Shown here one piece after another: positions 1 through 8,189 of a DNA stretch of 26,274 nucleotides. The position numbers and the translations under genes are program-made. Below the pieces are notes generated by a model, which saw only the letters and a program-made list of their open reading frames with translations, ran no database searches and was not told the DNA's origin. Source of the stretch: Chara braunii (lineage: Eukaryota; Streptophyta; Charophyceae; Charales; Characeae); assembly GCA_003427395.1 (NCBI GenBank), contig BFEA01000010.1, positions 3,148,272-3,174,545 on the forward strand, given 5' to 3'. The first letter of the stretch is position 1. Each line of letters opens with the position of its first letter.

Positions 1-21
1 TTAAAATTCCCTACAACCCCT

Positions 22-40
22 TTTTTTTTTTTTTTTTTTT
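22..40. repeat. poly(T) tract
   Basis: An uninterrupted run of T close to the left edge of the window. It could be the tail of a retroposon inserted on the minus strand, but no element body can be recognised to its left within the window. Confidence 0.8.
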
Positions 41-90
41 AGCCAATTATTTAATTCAGGAAAATTCTGGTAAAATCGGGTGCGTGGCGC

Positions 91-162
91 GGATGCGGAC
101 CCATCTGCGTCCGCCATCCGATATTGGACCCGTGGACGCGTCCGCGGGTGTTACATAGCCCT
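91..162. other. pair of short GC-rich hairpins
   Basis: Two adjacent self-complementary stretches. The first pairs GGATGCGGAC with GTCCGC-CATCC around a short loop. The second is the near-perfect palindrome CCCGTGGACGCGTCCGCGGG. They lie just past the end of the second Gag fragment on the minus strand. They resemble the short hairpins that are abundant at 14.3-17.1 kb. Confidence 0.55.
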
Positions 163-739
163 CTGCCTCCTGCTCCTCTGCCAGCTCCCAACCCTAGGTT
201 GAGGTGGCTCTGGTGGTCGAAAAACCTCTCTCAGGTGTGCCATGCAACTCTCCCAGTCTCGAGCCATATTGCTGATTTGACGGGTCAATGGTCTCTCCGC
301 CTTCCTAGTCCATAGAGGTAGTGTCTGCCCCCATTCATCCCTCAATATGTTCTGCTCATGCATGAAATGCTTAAAAGCAGGGATGAACTCTTCCGCATTC
401 ATTCCCAATCTCTAGGTGGATCGGCACGCCGTCTGGTCCCGCGGGTGAAGGTCTCAACTCCTGCATCCTCATCTCCACCTCTGGCTAGGTCCTCGCCTCC
501 CTACGGATCCGCACGATGGGCTCCTCAAATCCGCCAACCCCCCTCAACCGTTCTATCCTCTGTGCCACCGTCCACCCTATGCGCTTCGCATGCCCTCGGA
601 AATCGTCAAGGAAGAGCTTTATATCCCCGCTATCATACACGGGCGTGTGCTCCCTCTGGTGAGACTCATGTCGCTCGCAACCCCTTGATGCTCCCAATGG
701 CCTCTGTGGTGGTCGCGTCCCCCTCCCTCCTCTCGGCAT
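151..739 (-). pseudogene. broken Gag-like polyprotein of a Ty3/gypsy retrotransposon (second element)
   Basis: Capsid/nucleocapsid-type protein of an LTR retrotransposon, recognised from overall pattern rather than a catalytic motif. The likely start is the ATG at 739-737, followed by a basic Arg/Gly-rich N-terminus (MPRGGRG). Then comes a segment with YDSGDIKLFLDDFRGHAKRI, typical of the Gag region that follows an acidic 'FxGxDxxxFLDxFE' pattern. The frame meets a stop near 482. After a shift near 400 it continues in another frame with AEEFIPAFKHFMHEQN and a basic tail (residues LPLWTRKAERPLTRQI, then RPPEPPQPR), ending at a stop near 151. So there is at least one stop and one frameshift. 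It lies directly downstream, in the same orientation, of the pol C-terminal remnant at 905-1440, with only about 165 bp between. This means two elements are joined or one is rearranged. No zinc knuckle is seen in this copy. Confidence 0.6.
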
Positions 740-904
740 GGCTGTCTTCGTAAAGTCAGACCTACAAAACAGGCGAAGAAGGCGACAAACACACATTGGG
801 GTAAGCAAACAGGCGGAAACAAAACAGGCACATGCCAAACCAAGCACATCCATCTAATCCACACATTTTACCACCCATACCCTTCTAGAACTCAACTATC
901 AGTT

Positions 905-1440
905 TTTTCTACATTCATAGAGTCCTACCAAAGAGGTTGGATTGCCTGTCTCACCTCTTCTCTTGCCACAAAATTTTTCAGCCTCGTTCCTGAAAACCAA
1001 TCCTTTCATCCCGTTTCATCCAGCTCTTCAATCTGGTAGGCTCTGAAATCTCCGCATCGCACAATCCGATAGGGTCCTGACCACCTTTTGTCAAGCTTTC
1101 TAGACCACTGTTTTTTCAAGGATGAGTCGTATAGCAACACGCCATCTCAAACTTTCAATGATACGTTTCATACGCGGGCCAACTGGTCCCAACGAGCCTT
1201 GTCATCCATGTGGCTTCTTTACACTTGATTGGACGCCTCCTGAATCCTTTCCTCAATCGCACTCACCTGTCACGCTCGAATATCGAGCAATTCCTTAAAG
1301 GACAGGTTGGTCTCTAAGTCTTGACGTCTCCAAGTTTTCAGGAAACTCTCAATTGGAAAAGTAGCATGCCTTCCGTACCATAGCGTGGCTGTCGCGTACT
1401 TACTCGTCCTTTTCACCGTGATATTCTCGACAAAGAATGT
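905..1440 (-). pseudogene. decayed C-terminal region of a Ty3/gypsy pol polyprotein (after the integrase core)
   Basis: Reading the minus strand in shifting frames gives pieces typical of the region after the integrase core. There is a 'WYGRHATFPIESFLKTWR' segment (family pattern: L-[LV]-Y-G-x-x-x-x-[FL]-P-[IV]-E), then helical text beginning LETNLSFKELLDIRA, then KRWSGPYRIV, the conserved K-x-x-x-x-[WF]-x-G-P-[FY]-x-[IV] motif of the pol C-terminal SH3-like domain. This is followed by text reading DWFSGTRLKNFVAREEV in another frame. Several stops and frameshifts break it. It follows the integrase core directly, so both belong to the same element. No LTR or polypurine tract could be identified after it. 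Confidence 0.65.
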
Positions 1441-1445
1441 CGTCC

Positions 1446-2110
1446 TCAGGTACCTTGGCCCTGATTAGGCCTGCCTTCAGTCCACGTAGCTAGAATATTC
1501 GTGACGGTGCTATGCCCCCTCTCAACCAGAGCATTTGCCTTGCGATCTGCCACCGTGATATAATTGGCTACCACGCCGTATCCTAACAACAACTCTAGCA
1601 CCTCTTGGCAAGTAAACTTTGATCGTTTAGTCATCACAAATTCTTTGACGAAGGGATACTGCAGGTAGTACTTCTCGATGCAGCTTATCAACACCAAGTC
1701 GGTCTTTGTACGAATGACACGACCATTTACAAAGCCAGAAAGGTTGTCTCGCGCATCGAAGATGTAATTGTAGTCATGATCCTCAATCGGCATAAACAGT
1801 AAGTCGAGATGTATTACATCACCCACTTCCCGCTCTAACCTTGGATGCAGTGACTCTCCTGGCCTCTGAAGAACCCTTTCTTGACAAGCTATACATGAAC
1901 AACAAAATTTGTTGATCATCTCCATCATCTCATCCCAATAGTATAACTCGTTTATTTTGGCATATGTGACATTAACTCATTGATGCCCTCCTGGAAAAGC
2001 AGCATAAAGCACGGCCATAACGTTGATCTAACGATTCCTCCCGCATACAACCCTTTACAGGCGCCCTACTTACCTCTTTACAAAGATATAACCATCTCTC
2101 ACTAGGTAGA
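1446..2110 (-). pseudogene. Ty3/gypsy-type retrotransposon integrase (zinc-binding domain plus rve core), inactivated
   Basis: Integrase inserts retrotransposon cDNA into nuclear DNA. The longest open part starts at 1928 (160 residues). Homology extends upstream to about 2110 in broken frames, with an N-terminal segment RHLYLVRDGYIF, a GHQ segment and YYWDEM, ending in the CSCIACQ zinc-finger cysteines (C12, C15). The core follows. The first acidic residue is in HLDLLFMP (D42). Then come ARDNLSGFVNGR and a segment VMTKRSKF (residues 98-105) where the family has T-D-x-G-S-E-F. The third acidic residue is E136 in NALVERGH. Only 34 residues separate K101 from E136, as if the second catalytic Asp had been lost by a one-codon deletion. 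The protein cannot be a normal DD35E enzyme. Upstream the frame abuts Gag C-terminal sequence near 2117, so protease, RT and RNase H are absent. Identification of the family is firm; host lineage is inferred. Confidence 0.85.
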
Positions 2111-2116
2111 GATGCC

Positions 2117-2416
2117 TCATCTTTTGAACTCTTTCATTAGCATCCCTATTTTGAAGGACAATGTCACCTCTGTTTCTTCCAACATCTTAGTAATTACATT
2201 AGTAATCACAATTTCATCCTCTAGTTCACTCTTAAGTAAAAAAAAATTATTATTTCCTTGTTCACTTCTCTTGGGCAAAAGTTCTGATCCTTGATCATCA
2301 AGAATTCCAATCAAAGTCTCCTCGGTCTTTCTTCTTTTCTTTTCCTCTATCATTTGAGGTGTTAAATGTGCATGAGCATTCCTCACTTCCCCAATCACTG
2401 TGTCCGCCATAACCAC
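2117..2416 (-). pseudogene. Gag C-terminal / pre-protease segment of the first retrotransposon
   Basis: An open stretch of 99 codons on the minus strand in line with the Gag fragments to its right. It shows AHLTPQMIEEKKRRKTEE followed by an acidic-hydrophobic segment ELEDEIVITNVITKMLEE and EVTLSFKIGMLMKEFKR. This order (basic linker, then a short beta-rich segment before protease) resembles Gag-Pol polyproteins of the fungal/charophyte Ty3/gypsy type, from memory of the family. Immediately after its stop the DNA reads, in another frame, into integrase N-terminal sequence. The expected protease-RT-RNase H region (normally well over 2 kb) is missing. Confidence 0.5.
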
Positions 2417-2761
2417 TTATGGTGGTAGATCACCTTCAAATGACATCATGTTAGCCGAACAAGTAAGCTTACTAGGAAAAAATGTTGCTAACTCAGAGGA
2501 AAATTGAGCTGAATCCTCCCCTTACGAAAACCCGCCTGGAGTGGTCTCGTCAGTCATGTTCTCCACTAATGAGAGGGATTGTAGGGGCAACTCAATCAAG
2601 GCAATTGAATCATCAGATTCTTGTATGAGTCCCTTAGGCAGTTCGCCTACGAAAGTTTATACATTCACATTAATCTTTCTTTTCTTCTTTTTCTTCATTT
2701 TTTCCTCATGTTTAAGGGTAAGAAGTCACATACCTCCTGGATGTCTGGGATCTAATTTGTT

Positions 2762-3509
2762 TCATGAATTGTCACAAACATGACCCATTGCATCCTTTTT
2801 TGCCACCCCACTATTCACATTCTCTTCCAATGGCTTACAATAAGTGGTAGTTTGACCTTCTTCATCACAATAACAGCAGACAAAAATTTTCCTTGGTCGC
2901 TCGTCATACTTCCTTCTTTCTTTGTCCCCTTTTCCACCATTTCCTCCATTCTTTCTGGATATAGAAGAATCCCCTCTTTTACCATAGTCATCATCATCAT
3001 CATCATCATCATCACTTTCTGCATTTTTTTTCCTTTTCTCATCCACAGCATGATTGACACGCATATAGTTGGCCATATCCCTTTGAATAATATTTTCAGC
3101 ATTCAAATTATTTCCTCTGCATAGACCATTCTCTGTCTCCCAGTTTTTTGCTAACGTACTGATCTGATCCAGTTGACCACTTCTTGTGAGAGACCGTAGG
3201 CAAGGTCTTAACCATTTCATCCCATCTGAGAGGATAATATTGGACCTGATTAAGGATTGTATGTCTTTCTGTGTCGGCGAAATTAGTCAAAAATATATAG
3301 CATCTCTGGGCTTCATCCAAATATGAGATTCTTCTTGTTGTTCGGATGAAGGTCTGAAGAAAAACAACGAAAGTGTCATACTTAGCTTTTCTGAGGTTGA
3401 GTAAATCCTTGGTTGTAGTTGGAATTGAGTCTTTCTCAAACTCTCTTTTCATTCTTTCTTTGACCTCTTCCCATGTAGTAGCCCCTTCCATCAACTCTTG
3501 AACAACCAA
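2762..3509 (-). pseudogene. Gag capsid and nucleocapsid (zinc knuckle) region of the first retrotransposon, frameshifted
   Basis: Two overlapping minus-strand frames carry consecutive parts of one Gag. From 3509 to about 3200: a helical segment with TTWEEVKERMKREFEKDS, LLNLRKAKYDTFVVFLQTF and ISYLDEAQRCYIFLTNFADT. This is the retrotransposon Gag pattern in which an [ED]-W-x-x-[FLV]-K segment precedes a 'FxxxFxxxxxxL' core. From 3220 the other frame continues to an Asp9 tract, a Lys/Arg/Gly-rich linker and the knuckle CCYCDEEGQTTTYC. It keeps C-x2-C-x3-G and the last C of a CCHC knuckle but has Gln where the zinc-binding His should be. The frame ends at 2762. The frameshift and the missing His show decay. 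Neighbours on both sides (3579-4007; 2117-2416) fit the same polyprotein. Confidence 0.65.
2988..3014. repeat. (TCA)9 microsatellite encoding an Asp9 tract
   Basis: Nine perfect TCA units. Read on the minus strand in the Gag frame they give nine GAT codons, i.e. an Asp9 stretch between the Gag helical region and the zinc knuckle. Confidence 0.9.
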
Positions 3510-3578
3510 CCTTGAGTTAGTGTCACAATAAGATAGATGGTGCTTAACTCGTTGCTTGTCTGTCTAGCCATAACTGAG

Positions 3579-4007
3579 CTAAAATAATTCATACTCATCC
3601 AAAAAACCATTTACTGGAGGTGCTCTAAAGCATGGAATCCTCTCATCAGACCCCTTCGCTCTTGCAATATTCAACCCTTCTTTTATAGTATCAACTCTCT
3701 CTACCAGTTCTCGTATAGCTCCTACCAGAGTCTCCTCATTAGTCCTTGCAGAATAATTTGGTCCCACTCGTCCTGCCAACTTGACCATAGACTCCCCTGG
3801 ACACTTTCTTCTATTTCTGTCACTTTTGTCCTCTCTTTTCTTATTTTTCAATCTTTCACTCTTCTTGCAAGAGATACATGTTTGTTCCTCTCTTCCCTTG
3901 TTTGGTCTACCCCTTGAGAATTCTGCAAGAGTGTAGGCAATAATAGACTGGGTGGTGATCAGGGGCAATACGATCCTTCTCAGTCTTCCAATATAGTCTT
4001 CAATCAA
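3579..4007 (-). pseudogene. N-terminal Gag-like segment with basic linker and coiled-coil (first retrotransposon)
   Basis: An open stretch of 142 codons on the minus strand. The middle is strongly basic (about residues 50-75, with CISCKK, KNKKREDKSDRNRRK). Then comes a helical heptad-like stretch (about 93-118: TLVGAIRELVERVDTIKEGL), then IPCFRAPPVNGFLDEYELF. This ends where retrotransposon Gags have 'P.F.G...EYL..YE', the start of the capsid-like domain. The following Gag text continues at 3509 after stops at about 3578 and 3565. A short coiled coil before the capsid-like region is common in this Gag type. No own start site can be defended; it is treated as a fragment of the same broken Gag. 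Confidence 0.45.
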
Positions 4008-4013
4008 CTCTAT

Positions 4014-4304
4014 TTACAACCCGTTGCTCATCCTTCTGGCAAGGGAGACTCGTTCTCTAGAAGAGTCGTATGATATCCTCTCAACTGTTCTCACTCTCAC
4101 CACCTTTAATAAGTAGCTAATCTCAATCTGGTCGGTGACAGCTCTCAGGGCAGAATCTCTCATCTGATCAAGGAAAGGTTGCAAGAACTCAAGCTCTTCC
4201 AAGGTAGATGGGTTTCTATTAGAGATCCGAAGAGTCCCTTCTACCTTGACTATCCTTCCTTCCAGTACAACCCCAAACCTTAGGTGTTCTGTCAAACTGG
4301 GCAT
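4014..4304 (-). pseudogene. unrecognised fragment between Gag remnant and tandem-domain array
   Basis: An open minus-strand stretch of 96 codons, beginning MPSLTEHLRFGVVLEGRIVK and containing LEELEFLQPFLDQMRDSALR. It is not recognised. It sits between the last copy of the tandem-domain array (ends about 4373) and the N-terminal Gag piece (4007), so it could belong to either. Amino-acid composition is protein-like (regular hydrophobic spacing), which argues against pure chance. There is no motif to assign a function. Confidence 0.3.
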
Positions 4305-4372
4305 TATTGATCATCATAGGCAACATCTGAAAGATAGATCTCAGGCTGGACATAATCAGGGATTTCTAACCT

Positions 4373-4811
4373 CTATTCAAAGGTACTCAGAAGCAGAGAT
4401 TTTATCATCACAATAAAGTTTTTCCCTCTTGCCCTACCAACCTCAACAATATCCTCTAGCAGAGGCATCCAATCTCTTATGTCTACAAATCCCTCAACAA
4501 CTAAGAACTCAGGGACCGTCTCAAATTCTCTTCCTCTCACTCCCCATCTCACTTTTTTTCTTAACTTCTCTAGCCACACTTTTGTTCACTCAAGACTAAC
4601 ATACGCCCTTTTAGATACTCAAAATAGTAAACTTCCTCCTCTAGACAGGCAGAGGAGTAAACCCTCACGTGAAGACTGTCAGAGTTTAAAAATTTGACCA
4701 CATAAATATGAAACGTTATATACCCTCTCCCGCAAGTCTCATGCCTCAGGATTACAAAAGGATTATCATAATCTATTACCTCATAAAATTTGTCCCTCAA
4801 AGTACTTATTC
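4373..4811 (-). pseudogene. tandem-domain array, copy F (leftmost, last in reading direction)
   Basis: Two frames joined by a shift near 4575. The first half (to 4570) has STLRDKFYEVIDYDNPFVIL, then TFHIYVVKFLNSDSLHVRVY, matching position for position the 'FYxVxxxYFxDxDxYDVxIYV' segment of copies D and E. The second half (4579-4373) has VPEFLVVEGFVDI and GKNFIVMIKSLLLS. These align with STQFIIFEGFSAP and YAVVEFALKVE of copy D. The domain is not recognised. At least one frameshift makes this copy non-functional unless introns are spliced here. Confidence 0.5.
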
Positions 4812-4814
4812 TCG

Positions 4815-5364
4815 CTACTGAAAATTTTCTTCTTGGGCTCTCTTCACTTTCCATACAAAATTTATCATGGCAAACCAATTGTTCCTTAAAAAAGTAAGCT
4901 CTTCAACAGGAGGAGATGGTATTCCAACAAAAGGTCTGGCATAGATACTCCAAGAGAAACTTTCTCTTTCCCGTGTTAACCTTCTCTTCTCATCATGCAC
5001 AATGTAAGAGACTCGTTGCCAGCATGAACCTTTTCTACCCTACTCATATCTTTGTCTTGGCACATAGATCCCAACATCATACTCATCAAGATCAATAAAA
5101 TAACATGTGAGAGCGTACACACTGTCCTGCTCTCCCTGGATTCTTTAGAGCCTCATATCTCACGTTCTCGTACGAAATCACGACTCTCCTCATTATAGAA
5201 TTAAGAGAATTTAACAGGTTTATCTCGTAGGGAATCACGACTCTCCTCGTTATAGAATTAAGAGAATGTAACATCTTGTCTGATTCAACCTTGCTTAACC
5301 TCTCATGTTCTCTTACCGGTCTAAACCAGGACTTCTCTTTTGGAGGTTTATAAAGCTGGCTCAT
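4815..5364 (-). pseudogene. tandem-domain array, copy E (best preserved with copy D)
   Basis: The first frame (5364-5092) runs through HSLNSITRRVVIPYEINL and its in-frame duplicate NSLNSIMRRVVISYENV, then VRYEALKNP, to HMLFY and a stop. A shift then gives FIDLDEYDVGIYVPRQRYE, one stop (TAG), and an open run YIVHDEKRRLTRERESFSWS, VGIPSPPVEELTFLRNNWFA, MINFVWKVKRAQEENFQ ending at 4815. It needs one frameshift and one stop to be read. FIDLDEYDVGIYVP matches FIDLDTYDVRIYVP of copy D at 12 of 14 positions; the C-terminal NNWFAMINFVWKVKR matches VN(stop)YAVVEFALKVER. Function unknown. The acidic/aromatic beta-like first half and the basic 'DEKxRLxxERE' helix are the two visible parts of the unit. 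Confidence 0.6.
5167..5280. repeat. 57 bp tandem duplication, in frame within copy E
   Basis: Two adjacent copies (from 5167 and 5224) share CGACTCTCCTC and TTATAGAATTAAGAGAAT with few substitutions. The period is 57 bp, i.e. exactly 19 codons. On the minus strand it duplicates the segment LNSIxRRVVIxYE. A multiple of three suggests it arose while the frame was coding, or by chance (one in three). Confidence 0.85.
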
Positions 5365-5384
5365 TTAATTCATCAGTCTCTCTC

Positions 5385-5778
5385 CACTTTCAATGCAAAC
5401 TCAACCACTGCATATCAGTTAACTCTTGACAAGTTGATATCAGACAGGGAAGGAGCTGAAAATCCCTCAAAAATAATAAATTGAGTAGATCTTGTGAAGC
5501 ATTTATTTTCCCTCTCAAGTCTCCCTTTCTCTTTTAGTACAACCTCTTCAGCAAATCCACAACATCTCTCATACACTGCATCAATACTTCTTTCTTTTGG
5601 AACATAAATTCTCACATCATACGTGTCCAGGTCTATGAAATAAAGTGTCAGTACATAAAATCGTTCCTTCTCCCATCCACTCGACCATCTCATATCTGAC
5701 AGCCTCATATGAGAACACCTCTCTCTTCCTTAGAGTATTCAAAAATCTCAGAAGACACTCAACCTTCTCTTGGTTTGG
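5385..5778 (-). pseudogene. tandem-domain array, copy D
   Basis: The N-terminal part (5778 to about 5690) reads ECLLRFLNTLRKREVFSYEA then VRYEMVEW. The frame shifts to that of 5708-5415 with KERFYVLTLYFIDLDTYDVR, IYVPKERSIDAVYERCCGF, AEEVVLKEKGRLERENKCF and TQFIIFEGFSAPSLSD. After one stop (TGA in place of the conserved Trp codon) it continues YAVVEFALKVERD to about 5385. So there is one frameshift and one nonsense change. The TGA at a position where copies C and E have TGG is what one expects of recent decay by a single transition. The domain family is not recognised. Confidence 0.6.
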
Positions 5779-5857
5779 GTCTGAACCTTTGCCAAATTTC
5801 GATCTCCTCTGTCTCTCCTGAAGTCTCTTTAGTTCTCATTACCACCAGTTCATTGCT

Positions 5858-6269
5858 TCCACTTCAGTACCATGCTGATAATTGGTAGCCAATTAGTCTC
5901 AGCACAATAGTTGTCAGGTATAGGAGGGATCGAAGCATTCTCATACGTTACTGGCATTAAACCTCATTCCACTCTCTTTCTCTGCTTGATTAAATTTGCC
6001 TTCTCATCATAAAGAGATTGAATTGCAATCCCCCATAACCAGTTAAAGGCATCACCATCATCACAGTCTCCCTTCTTGACATAAGAACAGATATCGTAGA
6101 TATCTCCCTTGAAGAAGCGAGCCAGTACTACACTGATGGTTGAATTGTCAGAATGATAGACCCAACAATGCTCATACTGATAGGTGCATATTCCTTTAGT
6201 AGTTACTTTCGAGACTTCTTTTAGTGCATTATTAGTTAGCATTCTTGATGAAGTCTCTGAGCTCTTCAC
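5858..6269 (-). pseudogene. tandem-domain array, copy C
   Basis: The frame from 6269 to 5964 shows MLTNNALKEVSKVTTKGICT, YQYEHCWVYHSDNST, then ISVVLARFFKGDIYDICSYV. This aligns with the FYVLTLYFIDLDTYDVRIYV region of copy D. Then SLYDEKANLIKQRKRVE aligns with the DEKxRLxxERE helix. After a shift, codons from 5963 read MPVTYENASIPPIPDNYCAE then TNWLPIISMVLKWKQ. This ends at 5858 with the same 'NWxxxIxxxLKxx' signature as copies D and E. Function unknown. Confidence 0.55.
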
Positions 6270-6298
6270 TCTTTCTTTCCCTTCTCAGTGTTTCAAGG

Positions 6299-7180
6299 AC
6301 ATCATAGACTCATGAGACATACATGAGATCAAGCCTGATTCTCTCCAACAGTACTATCAATCTCCTTCTCCATTCCAGTGTGGTACCTCACACAAGGAAA
6401 GATATGACTCAAGAAAAATTGCAAAACCAGTCTGGAAATTTCAAAAATTGTCAACAGTTCTCAAGGCCTGATCAAAACTCATTGCGGCTTGCTAACCCAA
6501 GCTCATTCAGGACACAAAAATTTTTCATGTCCTCGACAACGACATCATTTTTGTCACACTTTTTCCAATCAGACCACCTCAGGCGATCGGAAAGCCAACA
6601 CGCTATCACGCAGGGTTTTGTTTTTTTTTTTGCAATAAATAAATTAAATTAAGTAAAACAAATCTCTTCTTGTTGTGTGAGGTACTCGTTGATCCCCGGT
6701 GTGAGATACTCGCTGGTCCCCGGTGCGAAACCCTTCAATTGCGGCCTTCGCTGGTCCCCGGTCTTATGAATCTTTTATTTTGATTCGGAACAGTAAAAAT
6801 TCATGCAAGTAATAATCATAGAATTTTGTTGTCTTATGCATGGATCAATTCTGTCAATTTACTACTTTTAATAACTGTGACAAAATCAGCAGGGAAATGC
6901 AATCATCAGCAACGACAATGCAAAAAAGCAAGACTATCTGACTCGAGTCATGACAAAGTCAAATGAGGAAAGAATGAGAACTCATAATAGTCTCAGAGAG
7001 TACACATGTAAGAAGCAAGGCCAGCATCAGTCGGGAGTCCTCACGCATCCCTCAGAAGTTCATACTCAATCTCTCATTTTGCTGTGCCCTTCTTGTGCTT
7101 CGAGCCATGTTCCCGTGCCCTTTGAATTTGTGACCTCTGAATATAGTATTACCTGAAGCCTTATAGCTCTGAGCATTTTC
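6299..7180. other. interval between copies C and B; no intact gene
   Basis: This stretch separates two readable array copies. Near 6360-6420 the minus strand reads FLESYLSLCEVPH, faintly like FSQSYLLTLWEKFYAMV at the end of copy B, so a further eroded copy may lie here. It also contains an A/T-rich spacer (6615-6665) and short repeats of the motif CGCTGGTCCCCGG (6679-6765). Nothing else is recognised. Confidence 0.35.
6679..6765. repeat. short repeats of a CTCG(C/T)TGGTCCCCGGT motif
   Basis: GAGGTACTCG and GAGATACTCG start at 6679 and 6703, a 24 bp period, each leading into (T/C)CGTTGATCCCCGGTG or CGCTGGTCCCCGGTG. A third CGCTGGTCCCCGGT occurs 38 bp further on at 6749. No function is assigned. 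Confidence 0.7.
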
Positions 7181-7183
7181 ATC

Positions 7184-7669
7184 AAAGTCCCATGATACGA
7201 AAATCGACCATAGCATAAAACTTTTCCCACAGTGTAAGAAGATACGACTGAGAAAAAATCCCTTGTCTGAGATGCGGGAACTCGGAAGGCTCAGTCACTG
7301 ACTCGTAATCGACTGTTGCAGGTGAAATGTATCTTTTTGCTAAGTCTACCAGGTCTCCCAAGCAAGAGCCATCTGTGAGAGTGATGGGTACTGGAGGCTT
7401 CGGATCGTCTAATAGAGCTTCGGCCCGAAGCTGTGGATCAGCTTAGTACCACTTCCATCAAGTTCCCTCTCTCTCTCTTCTAGGAATCTGCTGCTGCAAT
7501 CCAGAGTTTCCTTGCCCTTCCTTACATAGGATCTCAGGTCATGGGTGGTACCTTCGGCGAACTCAGTGTGAACCACAAGGATGGTCAGTTCACCTCTCTT
7601 GAACCCAGTTGCACTGACGTACCGATACTGAAAGGCATCATTGAGGGCAATCTGATTGAGATTTGTCAA
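7184..7669 (-). pseudogene. tandem-domain array, copy B
   Basis: The first frame (7669-7409) reads LNQIALNDAFQYRYVSATGF, then RGELTILVVHTEFAEGTTHD, LRSYVRKGKETLD and RFLEERERELDG. This is the aromatic beta-like segment followed by a charged helix, in the same order as copies C-E. A second frame from about 7424 leftwards reads SCLGDLVDLAKRYISPATVD, YESVTEPSEFPHLRQG, then SYLLTLWEKFYAMVDFRIM before stops near 7184. KFYAMVDF is equivalent to NWYAVVEF/NWFAMINF. Similarity to the other copies is weaker at sequence level but keeps order and spacing. Confidence 0.45.
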
Positions 7670-7982
7670 GACTGACGCTGCAACTGAAAAGGTTTGAACT
7701 GTACTTATATGTTATGACAGACACCGAAACAGATCACTGGTGTAGAGTAAGAAATTAACCCTGTATTGATCGTTTTTGGTTGTAGATCTCGGGTCATCAG
7801 AGCTGAAAGATGTTGATTAAACTTTAATTGAATGTTTGCCTGAGTGTTTTCCGACGGCTAGTCAAAAGTAGATTAAGTGCTGAATGAACACTGGAATGTT
7901 GAGCCACCGAAACGTTGATCACATGAAACCTTACCACAAAGGAACTGCGAGCTGTTGAAAGATGTTTGCTGGTACAGAGATA

Positions 7983-8186
7983 CTAGTAAATTTTCAGGAA
8001 GGAGTGTCCGAGTCTCACTACGTCTACTTCAAGATTTAATCTGGCGTAGTCTACTGTCTCCAACGACAAACTTGTACTGTGCAGCTTGCCATCGTATCCA
8101 TAGAAATAGATTACATATTCAATATACTTTTCCTTTTTTATCGTCCGAGTTACGTGTTCACGTTGAACTCTTCTGTGTAATCTCAT
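7983..8186 (-). pseudogene. possible further copy (A) of the tandem domain
   Basis: A 67-codon open stretch with KKEKYIEYVIYFYGYDGKLH followed by STSLSLETVDYARL. The run EYVIYFYGYDG resembles VLTLYFIDLDTYD of copy D, but the rest does not align clearly. It is listed because it sits at the expected side of the array and in the same orientation. It may be chance. Confidence 0.25.
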
Positions 8187-8189
8187 ATC

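Noticed and set aside
4373-8186. Array copies as part of a known plant tandem-repeat family (LRR, PPR, WD40)
   Set aside because: Unit length of about 130-165 residues and the motifs seen (YDVxIYV, DEKxRLxxER, NWxAxxxFxxKV) do not match those families' short units or signatures.
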